Assembly: GCF_029626265.1 (NCBI RefSeq)
Contig: NZ_JARUBN010000001.1
Coordinates: 5,211,001 to 5,275,000, forward strand
DNA from: Micromonospora sp. WMMD1102
GTDB lineage: Bacteria; Actinomycetota; Actinomycetes; Mycobacteriales; Micromonosporaceae
Direction of reading: 5' to 3'
Length of the DNA: 64,000 nt
Shown here: positions 18,701-25,842 of the stretch, one piece after another
How positions within the stretch are numbered: position 1 is the stretch's first letter
Layout of the letters: each line of letters opens with the position of its first letter
Translations under genes and position numbers: made by a program
Notes under the pieces: generated by a model
Seen by the model: only the letters and a program-made list of their open reading frames with translations
Told to the model about the DNA's origin: nothing
Databases searched by the model: none

Positions 18701-18836
18701 TTCACTGTCCTCTGTGGAGTGACTGGTGGCGGACGACGAGCGCGGGCGGGTGCCATACCGCGAGAAGGGGAAGCCGCGCCAGAACCGCGCATCCGGTGCG
18801 CCGACATGACAGGGGGCGACACCGGGAAACCGGGCC

Positions 18837-18874
18837 ACCCTCCTCCGTGGGTTCTGCTGGTGCGGGAGGAGGGT
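18837..18874 (-). promoter_or_regulatory. attenuator-like hairpin in the tuf leader
   Basis: A perfect 10-bp stem, ACCCTCCTCC (18837-18846 on +) with GGAGGAGGGT (18865-18874), and an 18-base loop. Read on the minus strand it begins at the stop codon of the leader ORF, so a ribosome at the end of that ORF would cover the 5' arm. One arm contains GGAGGAGGG, which could also act as a Shine-Dalgarno sink. It lies about 135 bases before the tuf start. Confidence 0.65.
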
Positions 18875-18996
18875 CAGCCTCGCGCGCCGCTATCCAGCCC
18901 GTGCAGCTGGACCGGCGAGGTGGTCGCCACGCACACGGCGGCGGGACCCAGCAGGACGAACCCTGCGGGCCACACAACCCCAGCCGTGCCGAACAT
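18874..18996 (-). CDS. putative tuf leader peptide, 40 aa
   Basis: A small [21 protein letters not shown] onward, ending [10 protein letters not shown]. It begins 7 bases after TAACGT, so it is placed as a leaderless first cistron of the tuf transcript. Its TGA overlaps the first base of the attenuator-like stem. The geometry (leaderless ORF, stop at the hairpin, then the main gene) is that of ribosome-mediated attenuation leaders. The peptide itself matches nothing I know. It could still be chance: the frame is open further upstream to 19113. Confidence 0.45.
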   Translation of the reverse strand: MFGTAGVVWPAGFVLLGPAAVCVATTSPVQLHGLDSGARG

Positions 18997-19003
18997 GACG
19001 ATC

Positions 19004-19009
19004 ACGTTA
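19004..19009 (-). promoter_or_regulatory. -10 box of the tuf leader transcript
   Basis: TAACGT on the minus strand (19009 to 19004) stands 7 bases before the ATG of the leader ORF. It is a good actinobacterial -10. No clear -35 is seen at 17-18 bases. Confidence 0.4.
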
Positions 19010-19243
19010 GGCCCAAACACTCCACCCCGCGACAGATATTCCCCCTGCCCCTCCCCGCCCCACCCACTCGGCGACGGGCACTGGCTGGCGGTCGGCGGGC
19101 TCAGCCTGCTCACCGTCGCCGGTCACCTGCTCGCCGGCCCGCCCCGGGAGCGCCGGGTCGCGAGCCGCACCGCCGCCACTCCCCCCGCTGCCTCCTTCGA
19201 GAGGGAGACCGCGTCAGCACCGAGCCCCACGACAGGACAGTCA

Positions 19244-19290
19244 ATCAAATTGTGTTGATACATCACTTCATTTTGATGTACTGTCCGATC
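19244..19290 (+). promoter_or_regulatory. promoter with overlapping ArsR-type operators
   Basis: TTGATA (19255-19260), an 18-base spacer and TACTGT (19279-19284), then 6 bases to the GTG at 19291: a near-consensus leaderless promoter. Two inverted repeats overlap it. ATCAA-N6-TTGAT (19244-19259) covers the -35, and TACATCA-N8-TGATGTA (19259-19280) covers the spacer and the -10. ATCAA/TTGAT half-sites are typical of ArsR family operators, so autorepression by the gene product is likely. Confidence 0.75.
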
Positions 19291-20067
19291 GTGGTCATGT
19301 CGCGCCAATCCACCCCGACGTTCGTACGCCTGACCGCCCATCCGCTGCGCTGGCGACTGCTCACCGAGCTAGCGACCGGCGACCTCCGGGTCCGGGAGCT
19401 GGTGGCACTGGTCGGCGAACCGCAGAACCTGGTCTCCTACCACCTGCGACTCCTGCGGGACGGTGGACTGGTCACTGCCGTGCGCAGCAGCTACGACGGA
19501 CGGGACAGCTACTACCACCTCGACCTCGATCGCTGCGCGAACGCACTGGCCGACACCGGCGCCGCGCTGCACCCGGCACTGCGTCGGGAATCCGCCCCGC
19601 TGCCGGTGCGTCCCGTCGACCTGCGGCGTACGCCCCGAGTCAGCGTGCTCTTCGTCTGCACCGGCAACAGTGCCCGCTCACCGATCGCCGAGGCCCTGCT
19701 CCGGCACCACACCGACGGGCAGGTCGAGACGATCAGCGCAGGCGGTTCACCCAGGTCCCGGCTGCATCCCGGCGCCGCACGAGTCCTTCGCAGGGAGTTC
19801 GGCGTTCGCATCGCGGACCAGCTCCCCCGGCACTGGGACACCGTCGCCGGGCGCCGGTTCGACTACGTCATCAGTTTGTGCGACAGGGCCCGCGAGAAGT
19901 GCCCCGACTTTTCGGGCGGTCCCCGGCGGGTGCACTGGAGCATCCCCGACCCTGCCGCCGACGGTGACCCGGACCAGGTCGACCACTCCGCCTTACAGCG
20001 GGCCGCGGTCGACATCGACACCCGGGTCAGGCGTCTGCTGCCCGTCCTGTGCACCACTCGACCCTGA
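19291..20067 (+). CDS. ArsR regulator fused to ArsC-type arsenate reductase, 258 aa
   Basis: Residues about 1-100 are an ArsR winged helix (PTFVRLTAHPLRWRLLTELATGDLRVRELV, LVSYHLRLLRDGGLV). The usual ELCVC metal-binding motif reads ELATG, so the classical As(III) cysteines are absent. Residues about 115-255 are a low-molecular-weight phosphatase/arsenate reductase fold with the P-loop VCTGNSARSPIAEALL (CX5R) and the extra thiols of thioredoxin-coupled ArsC, LCDRAREKCPDF, followed by VHWSIPDPA. So sensing and arsenate reduction are joined in one chain. GTG 19291 fits the leaderless promoter; ATG 19297 is an alternative. Confidence 0.88.
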   Translation: MVMSRQSTPTFVRLTAHPLRWRLLTELATGDLRVRELVALVGEPQNLVSYHLRLLRDGGLVTAVRSSYDGRDSYYHLDLDRCANALADTGAALHPALRRESAPLPVRPVDLRRTPRVSVLFVCTGNSARSPIAEALLRHHTDGQVETISAGGSPRSRLHPGAARVLRREFGVRIADQLPRHWDTVAGRRFDYVISLCDRAREKCPDFSGGPRRVHWSIPDPAADGDPDQVDHSALQRAAVDIDTRVRRLLPVLCTTRP

Positions 20068-20080
20068 CGGAGGTCCCACC

Positions 20081-20476
20081 GTGACCGCACCAGACCAGTA
20101 CGCCAGCGTCCGCTACATCGTCGACGACGTCCGGGCGGCCGTCGACTTCTACACCACCCACCTCGGCTTCGTCCTGAAGGCCAGCGCCGGGCCCGCCTTC
20201 GCCGAGGTGTTGCGCGGTCCGCTGCGGCTGCTGCTGTCCGGGCCAGCCAGTTCGGGTGCCCGCGCCACGCCCGACGGCGCCACCGTCGCCGGCCGCAATC
20301 GGATCCACCTGGTCGTCGGCGACCTGGACGGCGAGATCGGCCGGCTGCGCGACGCCGGGTTGTCGTTGCCAGGTGAGGTGGTCCACGGACCCGGTGGTCG
20401 GCAGATCCTGCTGACCGATCCTGCCGGCAACCTCGTCGAGCTGTTCCAGCCCGCGCACCGGCCGGACGCACCCTGA
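20081..20476 (+). CDS. VOC (glyoxalase/bleomycin-resistance) family protein, 131 aa
   Basis: A single-domain vicinal-oxygen-chelate fold: VRYIVDDVRAAVDFYTTHLGF at the start, IHLVVGDLDGEIGRLRDAG in the middle and GGRQILLTDPAGNLVELFQPA at the end. These are the paired beta-alpha-beta-beta-beta modules, with the metal-ligand Glu in LVELF. GGAGG lies 7 bases before the GTG at 20081. It starts 13 bases after the ArsR-ArsC gene and is cotranscribed, so a role linked to arsenic or thiol chemistry is plausible, as with other VOC genes in ars operons. The substrate is unknown. Confidence 0.85.
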   Translation: MTAPDQYASVRYIVDDVRAAVDFYTTHLGFVLKASAGPAFAEVLRGPLRLLLSGPASSGARATPDGATVAGRNRIHLVVGDLDGEIGRLRDAGLSLPGEVVHGPGGRQILLTDPAGNLVELFQPAHRPDAP

Positions 20477-20640
20477 CCGACGGGCGCGATCCGCCGCACG
20501 CACCATGACCGACGGATATGCGATCCACCGGACGGCCAGGGCCACGGCGTATGAGGCCCCGGCAGGTGCGGACACGGAAACGGTACGGTCCGCCGTGCGG
20601 CCGTACCGTTCTCCGGTTCCTCGGGTTCCTCGGGGGTGCC

Positions 20641-20964
20641 TCAGCGGGCGAGCGCCTTCTCCAGTTCGGCCTTGGACATGCTCGACCGGCCCTTGATGTT
20701 GCGCTTCTTCGCCTCGTTGTAGAGCTGTTCCCTGGTCCGCCCCTGCGCGCCGGTGTGCGACCGCTTGCCGCCCCGGTGCCCGGAGGAGACATCCTTGATC
20801 GACGAGCGGCTGGCGGTCTTCGACTCGCCGGCCCGAGCGCGTTCCTTGTTCACCGTCCGGGCGGCGATCTCCTCGGCGCGTCCGGTCGGCTCGCCGCGCT
20901 TCTTGGCGCTGGCCTTGATATGCTCGTACTGGCGTTCCCGCTTGGGAGACGATCCTGCGGGCAT
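20641..20964 (-). CDS. Rho-N-terminal-like (plasmid stabilization type) basic protein, 107 aa
   Basis: A small, very basic protein: PKRERQYEHIKASAKKRGE, then AEEIAARTVNKERAR, and the C-terminal RTREQLYNEAKKRNIKGRSSMSKAELEKALAR. The last part is a Rho_N/SAP-like helix-extended loop-helix, which binds nucleic acid. Actinobacterial homologues are usually named plasmid stabilization protein without experimental basis. AAGGAG lies 8 bases before the ATG. It follows the general-stress-type SDR gene by 18 bases in the same direction and probably shares its transcript, which suggests a stress role. Confidence 0.8.
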   Translation of the reverse strand: MPAGSSPKRERQYEHIKASAKKRGEPTGRAEEIAARTVNKERARAGESKTASRSSIKDVSSGHRGGKRSHTGAQGRTREQLYNEAKKRNIKGRSSMSKAELEKALAR

Positions 20965-20982
20965 GACACAACTCCTTTCCGC

Positions 20983-21831
20983 TCAGAGGATGGGCTTGCC
21001 GCCGGTGACCGGGATGATCGCGCCGGAGATGTAGCTTGCCTCGTCCGAGGCGAGCAGCACGTACGCCGGGGCGCACTCCTTCGGCTGGCCGGGGCGGCCC
21101 AGCGGGGTGTTCTTGCCGAACTTCTCGACGTGGTCCGGCGGCATCGTGGACGGGATCAGCGGGGTCCAGATCGGGCCCGGCGCGACGCCGTTCACCCGGA
21201 TGCCCCGCTCGCCGAGCATCTGGGCCAGCCCGGCGGTGAAGTTCGCGATCGCACCCTTGGTGGTCGCGTACGGCAGCAACGTCGGGCGCGGCGTGTCGTA
21301 GTTGATCGAGCTGGTGTTGATGATCGACGCCTTGTCGCCGAGGTGCGGCAGGGCCGCCTGTACCAGCCGGAACATCGCGGTGATGTTCACGTCGAAGGTG
21401 TGCTGCCACTCCTCGTCGGTGACCTCTTCGATGGTTTCGTGCGTCATCTGGTAGGCCGCGTTGTTGACCAGTACGTCGATTCTGCCGAACTCCTCGACCG
21501 CCCGGTCCACCACCTCGCGGCACACCGCCGGGTCACCGACGTTCCCGGCGACGAGTACCGCCTTGCGGCCCTCGTCCTCGACGAGTTTGGCGGTCTCCCG
21601 GGCGTCGTCGTGCTCGTTCAGGTACGAGATCAGCACGTCGGCGCCCTCCCGGGCGTACGCGATGGCGACCGCCCGGCCGATGCCGCTGTCCCCGCCGGTG
21701 ATGACCGCCTTCTTGCCCGCCAGTCGACCGGAGCCCCGGTAGGAGTCCTCGCCGTGGTCGGGCCTGGAGTTCATCGCGTCGAGGGTGCCGGGCGGCTGCT
21801 GCTGCGGCTCGGCCTGCTGGTTCTCGGGCAT
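20983..21831 (-). CDS. SDR oxidoreductase, general stress protein type, 282 aa
   Basis: A short-chain dehydrogenase with an N-terminal extension rich in Gln and Pro. The cofactor motif is TGGDSGIGRAVA, followed by VLVNNAA, a catalytic Ser in NTSSINYD, YATTKGA (Tyr and Lys) and GGKPIL at the end. Both the Ser-Tyr-Lys triad and the extended N-terminus agree with the Bacillus YdaD/YhxC-like general stress oxidoreductases. GAGGAG lies 8 bases before the ATG. An inverted repeat, CTGGTATG-N9-CATACCAG, sits 24 bases before the start and is the likely control site. The substrate is unknown. Confidence 0.88.
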   Translation of the reverse strand: MPENQQAEPQQQPPGTLDAMNSRPDHGEDSYRGSGRLAGKKAVITGGDSGIGRAVAIAYAREGADVLISYLNEHDDARETAKLVEDEGRKAVLVAGNVGDPAVCREVVDRAVEEFGRIDVLVNNAAYQMTHETIEEVTDEEWQHTFDVNITAMFRLVQAALPHLGDKASIINTSSINYDTPRPTLLPYATTKGAIANFTAGLAQMLGERGIRVNGVAPGPIWTPLIPSTMPPDHVEKFGKNTPLGRPGQPKECAPAYVLLASDEASYISGAIIPVTGGKPIL

Positions 21832-21854
21832 CGGGCAACTCCTCGGGTGTGGGA

Positions 21855-21879
21855 CTGGTATGAAAGGTCCCCATACCAG
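21855..21879. promoter_or_regulatory. inverted repeat before the SDR stress gene
   Basis: CTGGTATG (21855-21862) and CATACCAG (21872-21879) are perfect 8-bp arms with a 9-base spacer. On the minus strand it overlaps the expected promoter or early leader of the SDR/Rho-N operon. It could be an operator. Confidence 0.5.
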
Positions 21880-21947
21880 GCAGCCGGTAAACCCGATCCC
21901 CGATCGTCACCGAAGCCGCTGAGCTGCGCCGATCGATCTCGGCCCGA

Positions 21948-22499
21948 TCAGTCGTGGCCGTCGTTTCGCAGCCGAGCGAACGCCTCGATCGCGTCCAGGT
22001 CGGCGGGGCGCAGTCCCCGGCCCGGGTCGGGCGCGATCAGCAGGGCGGTCCCCCGGGCCACCGCCCGGTCCAGCATCCTGTCGCCGGTCGGGATCGCCTC
22101 GTCGTCGGTCCAGACGAGGGTACGGCCGGCGGCCAGCACCGCGCGGGCGGCGGCCAGCTTGACCGGCCAGCCCAGCTCGCCCTTGGGCACCGGATCGCAG
22201 TCGAGGGCGCGGCCCAGCGCCGGCAGCTGCCACAGCCGTTCCAGCAGGTCCGCCTCCGGGCACCAGGTGCTGCACCAGCGCACCTCGACGGCTCCGGAGA
22301 CGTGCAGGCTACGAATGCGGTCGACAAGCGCGCCGGCCCAACGCAACGGGTACTCGCACCGGTCGGCCTCGGACCAGACGTCGGCCCGGCGGGCTGACCG
22401 GCCCCACCCCGGGCGCCGGGCGTTGACCACGCCGTCGACGTCGAGCAGCCAGACCGGCGGCAGATCGGGTACGACCGGCAGGTCGGGCTCGATTTCCAT
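21948..22499 (-). CDS. HAD-domain protein, 183 aa
   Basis: The start PVWLLDVDGVVNARRPGWG holds the HAD nucleophile motif DVDGV. Later VRWCSTWCPEADLLERLW resembles motif II, and TLVWTDDEAIP is the acidic motif IV. It belongs to the actinobacterial and phage HAD domain proteins that probably act as small phosphatases or as structural remnants of them. Two Cys residues in the CSTWC block stand out. GGAGG lies 5 bases before the ATG at 22499. It is transcribed away from the lipoprotein gene at 22598 and has no functional partner nearby. Confidence 0.78.
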   Translation of the reverse strand: MEIEPDLPVVPDLPPVWLLDVDGVVNARRPGWGRSARRADVWSEADRCEYPLRWAGALVDRIRSLHVSGAVEVRWCSTWCPEADLLERLWQLPALGRALDCDPVPKGELGWPVKLAAARAVLAAGRTLVWTDDEAIPTGDRMLDRAVARGTALLIAPDPGRGLRPADLDAIEAFARLRNDGHD

Positions 22500-22597
22500 G
22501 GTGCCTCCGATGATCGACTCTCATTGTGGACACCGCTCGTCAGTGGCCTCTTGTAATCTCCCGGCGCCGGACACAACAATCCCAGTGGAGGGTGTCG

Positions 22598-23221
22598 ATG
22601 AGAGTCCTACGCCGAGCTTCCCTGTCACTTGCCGTCCTTGCGGCTCTGGGCGGCGGCGGCTGCTCCTCCGCCGCACCGCGACAACCGACGCCGACGGCTA
22701 CGCCGGCCACGTCGCAGCAGGCCGTGCGGTTCGACAAGGCGCTGCACGACGAGCTGGTCGGGATGCTCGAACGCGACCAGGCCGAGCTGAACGGTGTCCC
22801 GCAGACCGACACCGCCGAGCAGCGCACCGCCCGGCTGAAGGAGATCATCGAGAAGCACGGCTGGCCCACATTCGATCTCGTCGGCAAGGACGGCGAGAAT
22901 GCCGCCTGGGCGATCGCCCAGCACTCGGATCTCGACCTCGCCTTCCAGCAGCAGGCGCTCGAACTGCTGCGCGCGGCCGTCGCACGCGGCCAGGCATCGC
23001 CCGGCAACCTCGCGTACCTGGAGGACCGGGTCGCCGTCGCGAAGGGCGAGCCCCAGACGTACGGCACGCAGATGCGGTGCGGTCCGGACGGGCCCGCGCC
23101 GACGACTCCGATCCGGGACGAGGCCGGTGTCGACAAGCGGCGGGCGGCGGCCGGCCTCGACCCGCTGGCCGAGTACCGGACCGAGATGACCAGGATCTGC
23201 GCCGAGGACGAGAGCCAGTAG
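22598..23221 (+). CDS. DUF6624-like secreted lipoprotein, 207 aa
   Basis: The signal peptide (MRVLRRASLSLAVLAALGGGGCSS) ends in a lipobox, so it is probably lipid-anchored outside. The mature domain has LHDELVGMLERDQAE, then IIEKHGWPTFDLVGKDGENAAWAIAQHSDLDLAFQQQALELL and YLEDRVAVAKGEPQTYGTQM. This order (HGWP, then AQHSD, then ALLEDR-like, then YGTQ) is the DUF6624 signature. Function is not known. GGAGGG lies 6 bases before the ATG at 22598, which decides the start over the longer frame at 22526. Single gene. Confidence 0.85.
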   Translation: MRVLRRASLSLAVLAALGGGGCSSAAPRQPTPTATPATSQQAVRFDKALHDELVGMLERDQAELNGVPQTDTAEQRTARLKEIIEKHGWPTFDLVGKDGENAAWAIAQHSDLDLAFQQQALELLRAAVARGQASPGNLAYLEDRVAVAKGEPQTYGTQMRCGPDGPAPTTPIRDEAGVDKRRAAAGLDPLAEYRTEMTRICAEDESQ

Positions 23222-23260
23222 GTAGTCCGTCTGGTCGTGGAAGAAGCACAGAACCCGGGA

Positions 23261-23713
23261 TCAGTCCGCCCGGAGTCGGTCGGCGATGGCGGTGGTGATT
23301 TCGACGCGCCGTTCGGACGTCAGCCACTCGCTCTCCGGTCGGGTGAGGTAGTGGAAGATCCGGGGTCCGCGGTGTTCCGGCGGAAGGTCCGGCATCCGGG
23401 GTACGAGGTGGAAGTGCACGTGCCCGAAGCCCTCCGCCTCGGCGAACTGCATCACGTACGTCTTCGTGCAGCGAACGGTCTCGTGCAGGGTGGTGCTGAG
23501 CCGGTGCAGCAGCGGGCCCAGTTCGGCGGCCTCGACCGGGGTCAGCTCGGCGATCGAGGTGACGTGCCGCCGTGGCAGCACGACCAGCCAGCCCGGCAGG
23601 CTGGAGTTGAACGCGTGCGCGACCCGCCAGTGGTCGGTGACGTGCAGCCGCTCCGCGAACGACGCGGCGGCGAGGTCGTCCTCCTGGCGGCAGGAGTAGC
23701 AGTCCCCGGTCAT
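23261..23713 (-). CDS. HIT-family nucleotide hydrolase/transferase, 150 aa
   Basis: The histidine triad reads GHVHFHLVPR, which fits the HxHxH part of the family motif. Upstream the fold-typical WLVVLPRRHVTSIAELTPVEAAELG is present. The N-terminal CYSCRQEDD resembles the Cys pair that often begins HIT proteins (Cxx C). It probably hydrolyses AMP- or nucleotide-linked substrates in the cytosol. Length is normal. It shares the strand with the NTPase gene upstream (23748), 34 bases away, and may be cotranscribed with it. Confidence 0.88.
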   Translation of the reverse strand: MTGDCYSCRQEDDLAAASFAERLHVTDHWRVAHAFNSSLPGWLVVLPRRHVTSIAELTPVEAAELGPLLHRLSTTLHETVRCTKTYVMQFAEAEGFGHVHFHLVPRMPDLPPEHRGPRIFHYLTRPESEWLTSERRVEITTAIADRLRAD

Positions 23714-23747
23714 CGCCTCATTCTGCCGCCCGCAATCCTCCCCGGCG

Positions 23748-24392
23748 CTACCGCAGAAACGGGGCGAAGTGCTCGGCGACCAGTCCGGCCACCTCCTCGG
23801 CGTCGCGACTGCCGTCGACCTCGATCACCCGGATGCCGAGCCGGCGGGCGCCGCGTACGGCGTCCTCGGCGAGCAGGCGGTCCCGCTGCACCCGGTTGCA
23901 CTGCGCGAGTTCGGGATCGCTGACCTGATGGGCCAGCCGACCGGCCCGGGGCAGCCGGTCGAGCTGGTGTCGCCGGAAGTCTTCGGTAGGCACCAGCACC
24001 ACCATCCGCCGGGTCGACCCGCTGACCGCCGCGACCAGGTCGGGACGCAGCCCCCAACCCTCGGCGAGGACTGGCCGGGGTGCGGCGAGCGCCCGCAGGT
24101 CGTCCTGCACCCACTCGAACCGCACGGCGAACTCCGCCAGCGCCTGCCGGGCCATCTCCTCCGGTGTCGTGTCGACCCAGGCCGTTTCCAGGTCGGGATC
24201 GGCCGGCTCGCCGCGCCGGAGCCGGCGGACGATCCGCCGGTCGTTGTGCCCGCGCGCGTCGTGGTAGTCGTAGTGGTAGTGCGTCAGGCCGTAGCGCTCG
24301 GCGAGGATCCCGGCGACCGTCGACTTGCCGGCCCACTGGGCGCCGCCGATCCACAGTGCCTGCTGGAGAGTACGGAAAGGGTCCCACGGCAT
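23748..24392 (-). CDS. P-loop NTPase/kinase-like protein, 214 aa
   Basis: A Walker A motif, GGAQWAGKST, is followed by YGLTHYHYDYHDARGHNDRR. The rest of the protein has the shape of a small-molecule kinase (TRRMVVLVPTEDFRRHQLDRL, GARRLGIRVIEVDGSRD). It belongs to the cluster of uncharacterised nucleoside-kinase-like proteins of actinomycetes. The ATG at 24392 gives a domain that begins 14 residues before the P-loop. A TTG at 24458 would add 22 residues and is less likely. No clear Shine-Dalgarno sequence. Substrate unknown. Confidence 0.72.
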   Translation of the reverse strand: MPWDPFRTLQQALWIGGAQWAGKSTVAGILAERYGLTHYHYDYHDARGHNDRRIVRRLRRGEPADPDLETAWVDTTPEEMARQALAEFAVRFEWVQDDLRALAAPRPVLAEGWGLRPDLVAAVSGSTRRMVVLVPTEDFRRHQLDRLPRAGRLAHQVSDPELAQCNRVQRDRLLAEDAVRGARRLGIRVIEVDGSRDAEEVAGLVAEHFAPFLR

Positions 24393-24464
24393 GCCCAGAA
24401 TCGTGAGCCGGTCCGGCGCCGAATTCCAGTCTTGTTTTTGCCCATTTTCCCTGGTCAACTGAGG

Positions 24465-24728
24465 TTAGGAGCCGGAAAGCCAGCCGAGGAAGCGTTCGCT
24501 GAGCGCGGTCACCGCCGGAGCGCCGGCCGGGTCCAGGGCATGCAGATCGCGGTACGCCTCGGCGAGCGACGAGCCGAGCCGCACACAGAGCGCGCCCCGC
24601 GAGTCCGGGTACTCCCGGACCAGGCGCAGCCGCGCGGCGGCGCACGGCCACGGTTGCCCGTCGGTGCGGCACAGCCACAGTGGTCGCAGCGGCGTGTGCG
24701 GGCCGACCGGCGGCTCCGGTCCCGTCAT
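24465..24728 (-). CDS. small LWLC/PWPC Cys-motif protein, 87 aa (paralog of the 947 gene)
   Basis: The core PLRPLWLCRTDGQPWPCAAARLRLVREYP and the ending DLHALDPAGAPAVTALSERFLGW match the protein at 947-1255 block by block. Cysteines in LWLC and PWPC are conserved between the two. It is divergent from an XRE-DUF5753 regulator (25059), 330 bases away; the other paralog lies beside an XRE-TPR regulator. This repeated neighbourhood suggests that the small proteins work with such regulators. Catalytic function is not visible. ATG 24728 was chosen because the conserved block starts 18 residues later. An overlapping frame with a better Shine-Dalgarno sequence begins at 24834 (see findings). Confidence 0.72.
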   Translation of the reverse strand: MTGPEPPVGPHTPLRPLWLCRTDGQPWPCAAARLRLVREYPDSRGALCVRLGSSLAEAYRDLHALDPAGAPAVTALSERFLGWLSGS

Positions 24729-25058
24729 CGCCGTACCCCGGCACGCACCGGCAACACAGCCACAACCGGCGCCAGTCCCGGCAGTGCCGGAAAACGAGCG
24801 GGACGGGCCGCCGGATCCGATGTACTTTCCGCATCGCGTCTCCTTCCGAGTTGGAAGGGGGCCATCTCTGCACGGGGGAAGAGAGACGGCCCCCGCAGGT
24901 TCCGCCCGGCCGGTCACCATGCCAATTGCGATCCGAGCGGTTCCGCTGGTGACACTCTGCTGTGGAGTGCACTACGGTCGATACGTGCTCGCGGCATCTG
25001 CGCAGGTCAGGAGGCAGACGAGCAATTTCCTGGAACGGATCTTCGGCAGTGAGCAGAG
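24729..25058. other. divergent intergenic region, 330 bp, with an SD-led ORF start
   Basis: Between the LWLC paralog and the XRE regulator. On the minus strand GGAAGGAGACGCG precedes an ATG at 24834 opening MRKVHRIRRPVPLVFRH and later LWLCCRCVPGYGDD. That frame overlaps the LWLC gene out of phase and has no early stop. It may be a small upstream gene damaged by a frameshift, or a real start with chance extension. No tRNA or terminator was seen. Confidence 0.4.
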
Positions 25059-25781
25059 ATGGGACTATCGATGGGACTCGTCACGGAATACGTCCTCGCC
25101 GAGCTTAGGCTGTTTCGCACTGAGCAGCGACTCAGTCAGGAGGACTTCGGACGCAAGATCGGTTATTCTGGATCACACGTCAGCTCGGTGGAGACCAGCC
25201 AGCGCCCACCGACCGACGAATACGTGCAGAAGATCGACGACGCTTTCCAGACCGGCGGTATGTTCAGCCGGATGCTCGGCAAACTCGCCAAGCTGGACAG
25301 CACACCGGCCTGGCTCCGCGACTGGATCGAGTTCGAACGCCTCGCCCGGCTACTCCGCTGGTACGAGCCGGCCTTCATCCCCGGCCTCCTGCAAACCGAG
25401 TCGTACGCCCGAGCAACGATGGCCGGGATGCATCTGACGCCCGCACAGATCGACCAGCGGGCTCAGAGCCGGCTGGAGCGACAGACGGTCCTCACGGCAG
25501 ACGACCCCGCACAGTTCGTCTTCGTCATCGACGCGATGGTCCTCCGTCGACCCGTGCGCGGCGAGCCAGGTGTGATGGCGCAGCAGCTTCAACACCTGGC
25601 AACCGTCGCGGAGCTGCCACACGTACAGCTCCTCGTGGTACCGAAAGAGGTTGGGCTCTACCCCGGCATCGTGCTAGTGCGCGACACCAAGGACCGCGAC
25701 GGCGGCACTCTCAGCTTCACGCCGGCACACTGGCGGGCCTTCGTACACCTCGCCAGGCAGCAGCAGCCACCGACCGCCTGA
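25059..25781 (+). CDS. XRE-DUF5753 regulator apparently fused to DUF397 tail, 240 aa
   Basis: Residues about 1-65 are a helix-turn-helix (LFRTEQRLSQEDFGRKIGYSGSHVSSVETSQRPPTDEYV). Residues 75-210 are the DUF5753 block (AWLRDWIEFERLARLLRWYEPAFIPGLLQTESYARA, PHVQLLVVPKEVGLYPG). Where DUF5753 would continue for about 60 more residues, the chain changes to LVRDTKDRDGGTLSFTPAHWRAFV, the normal end of a DUF397 protein. In actinomycetes a separate DUF397 gene commonly follows this type of regulator, so a deletion between the two genes probably joined them in frame. Start: ATG 25059 or ATG 25071; neither has a strong Shine-Dalgarno sequence. Confidence 0.85.
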   Translation: MGLSMGLVTEYVLAELRLFRTEQRLSQEDFGRKIGYSGSHVSSVETSQRPPTDEYVQKIDDAFQTGGMFSRMLGKLAKLDSTPAWLRDWIEFERLARLLRWYEPAFIPGLLQTESYARATMAGMHLTPAQIDQRAQSRLERQTVLTADDPAQFVFVIDAMVLRRPVRGEPGVMAQQLQHLATVAELPHVQLLVVPKEVGLYPGIVLVRDTKDRDGGTLSFTPAHWRAFVHLARQQQPPTA

Positions 25782-25842
25782 CCGCGACCCGGCCAGGCCC
25801 CCGGCGCGGTCGCCGAGGGCCTGGTCCCGCAGAGCGGTCGGC

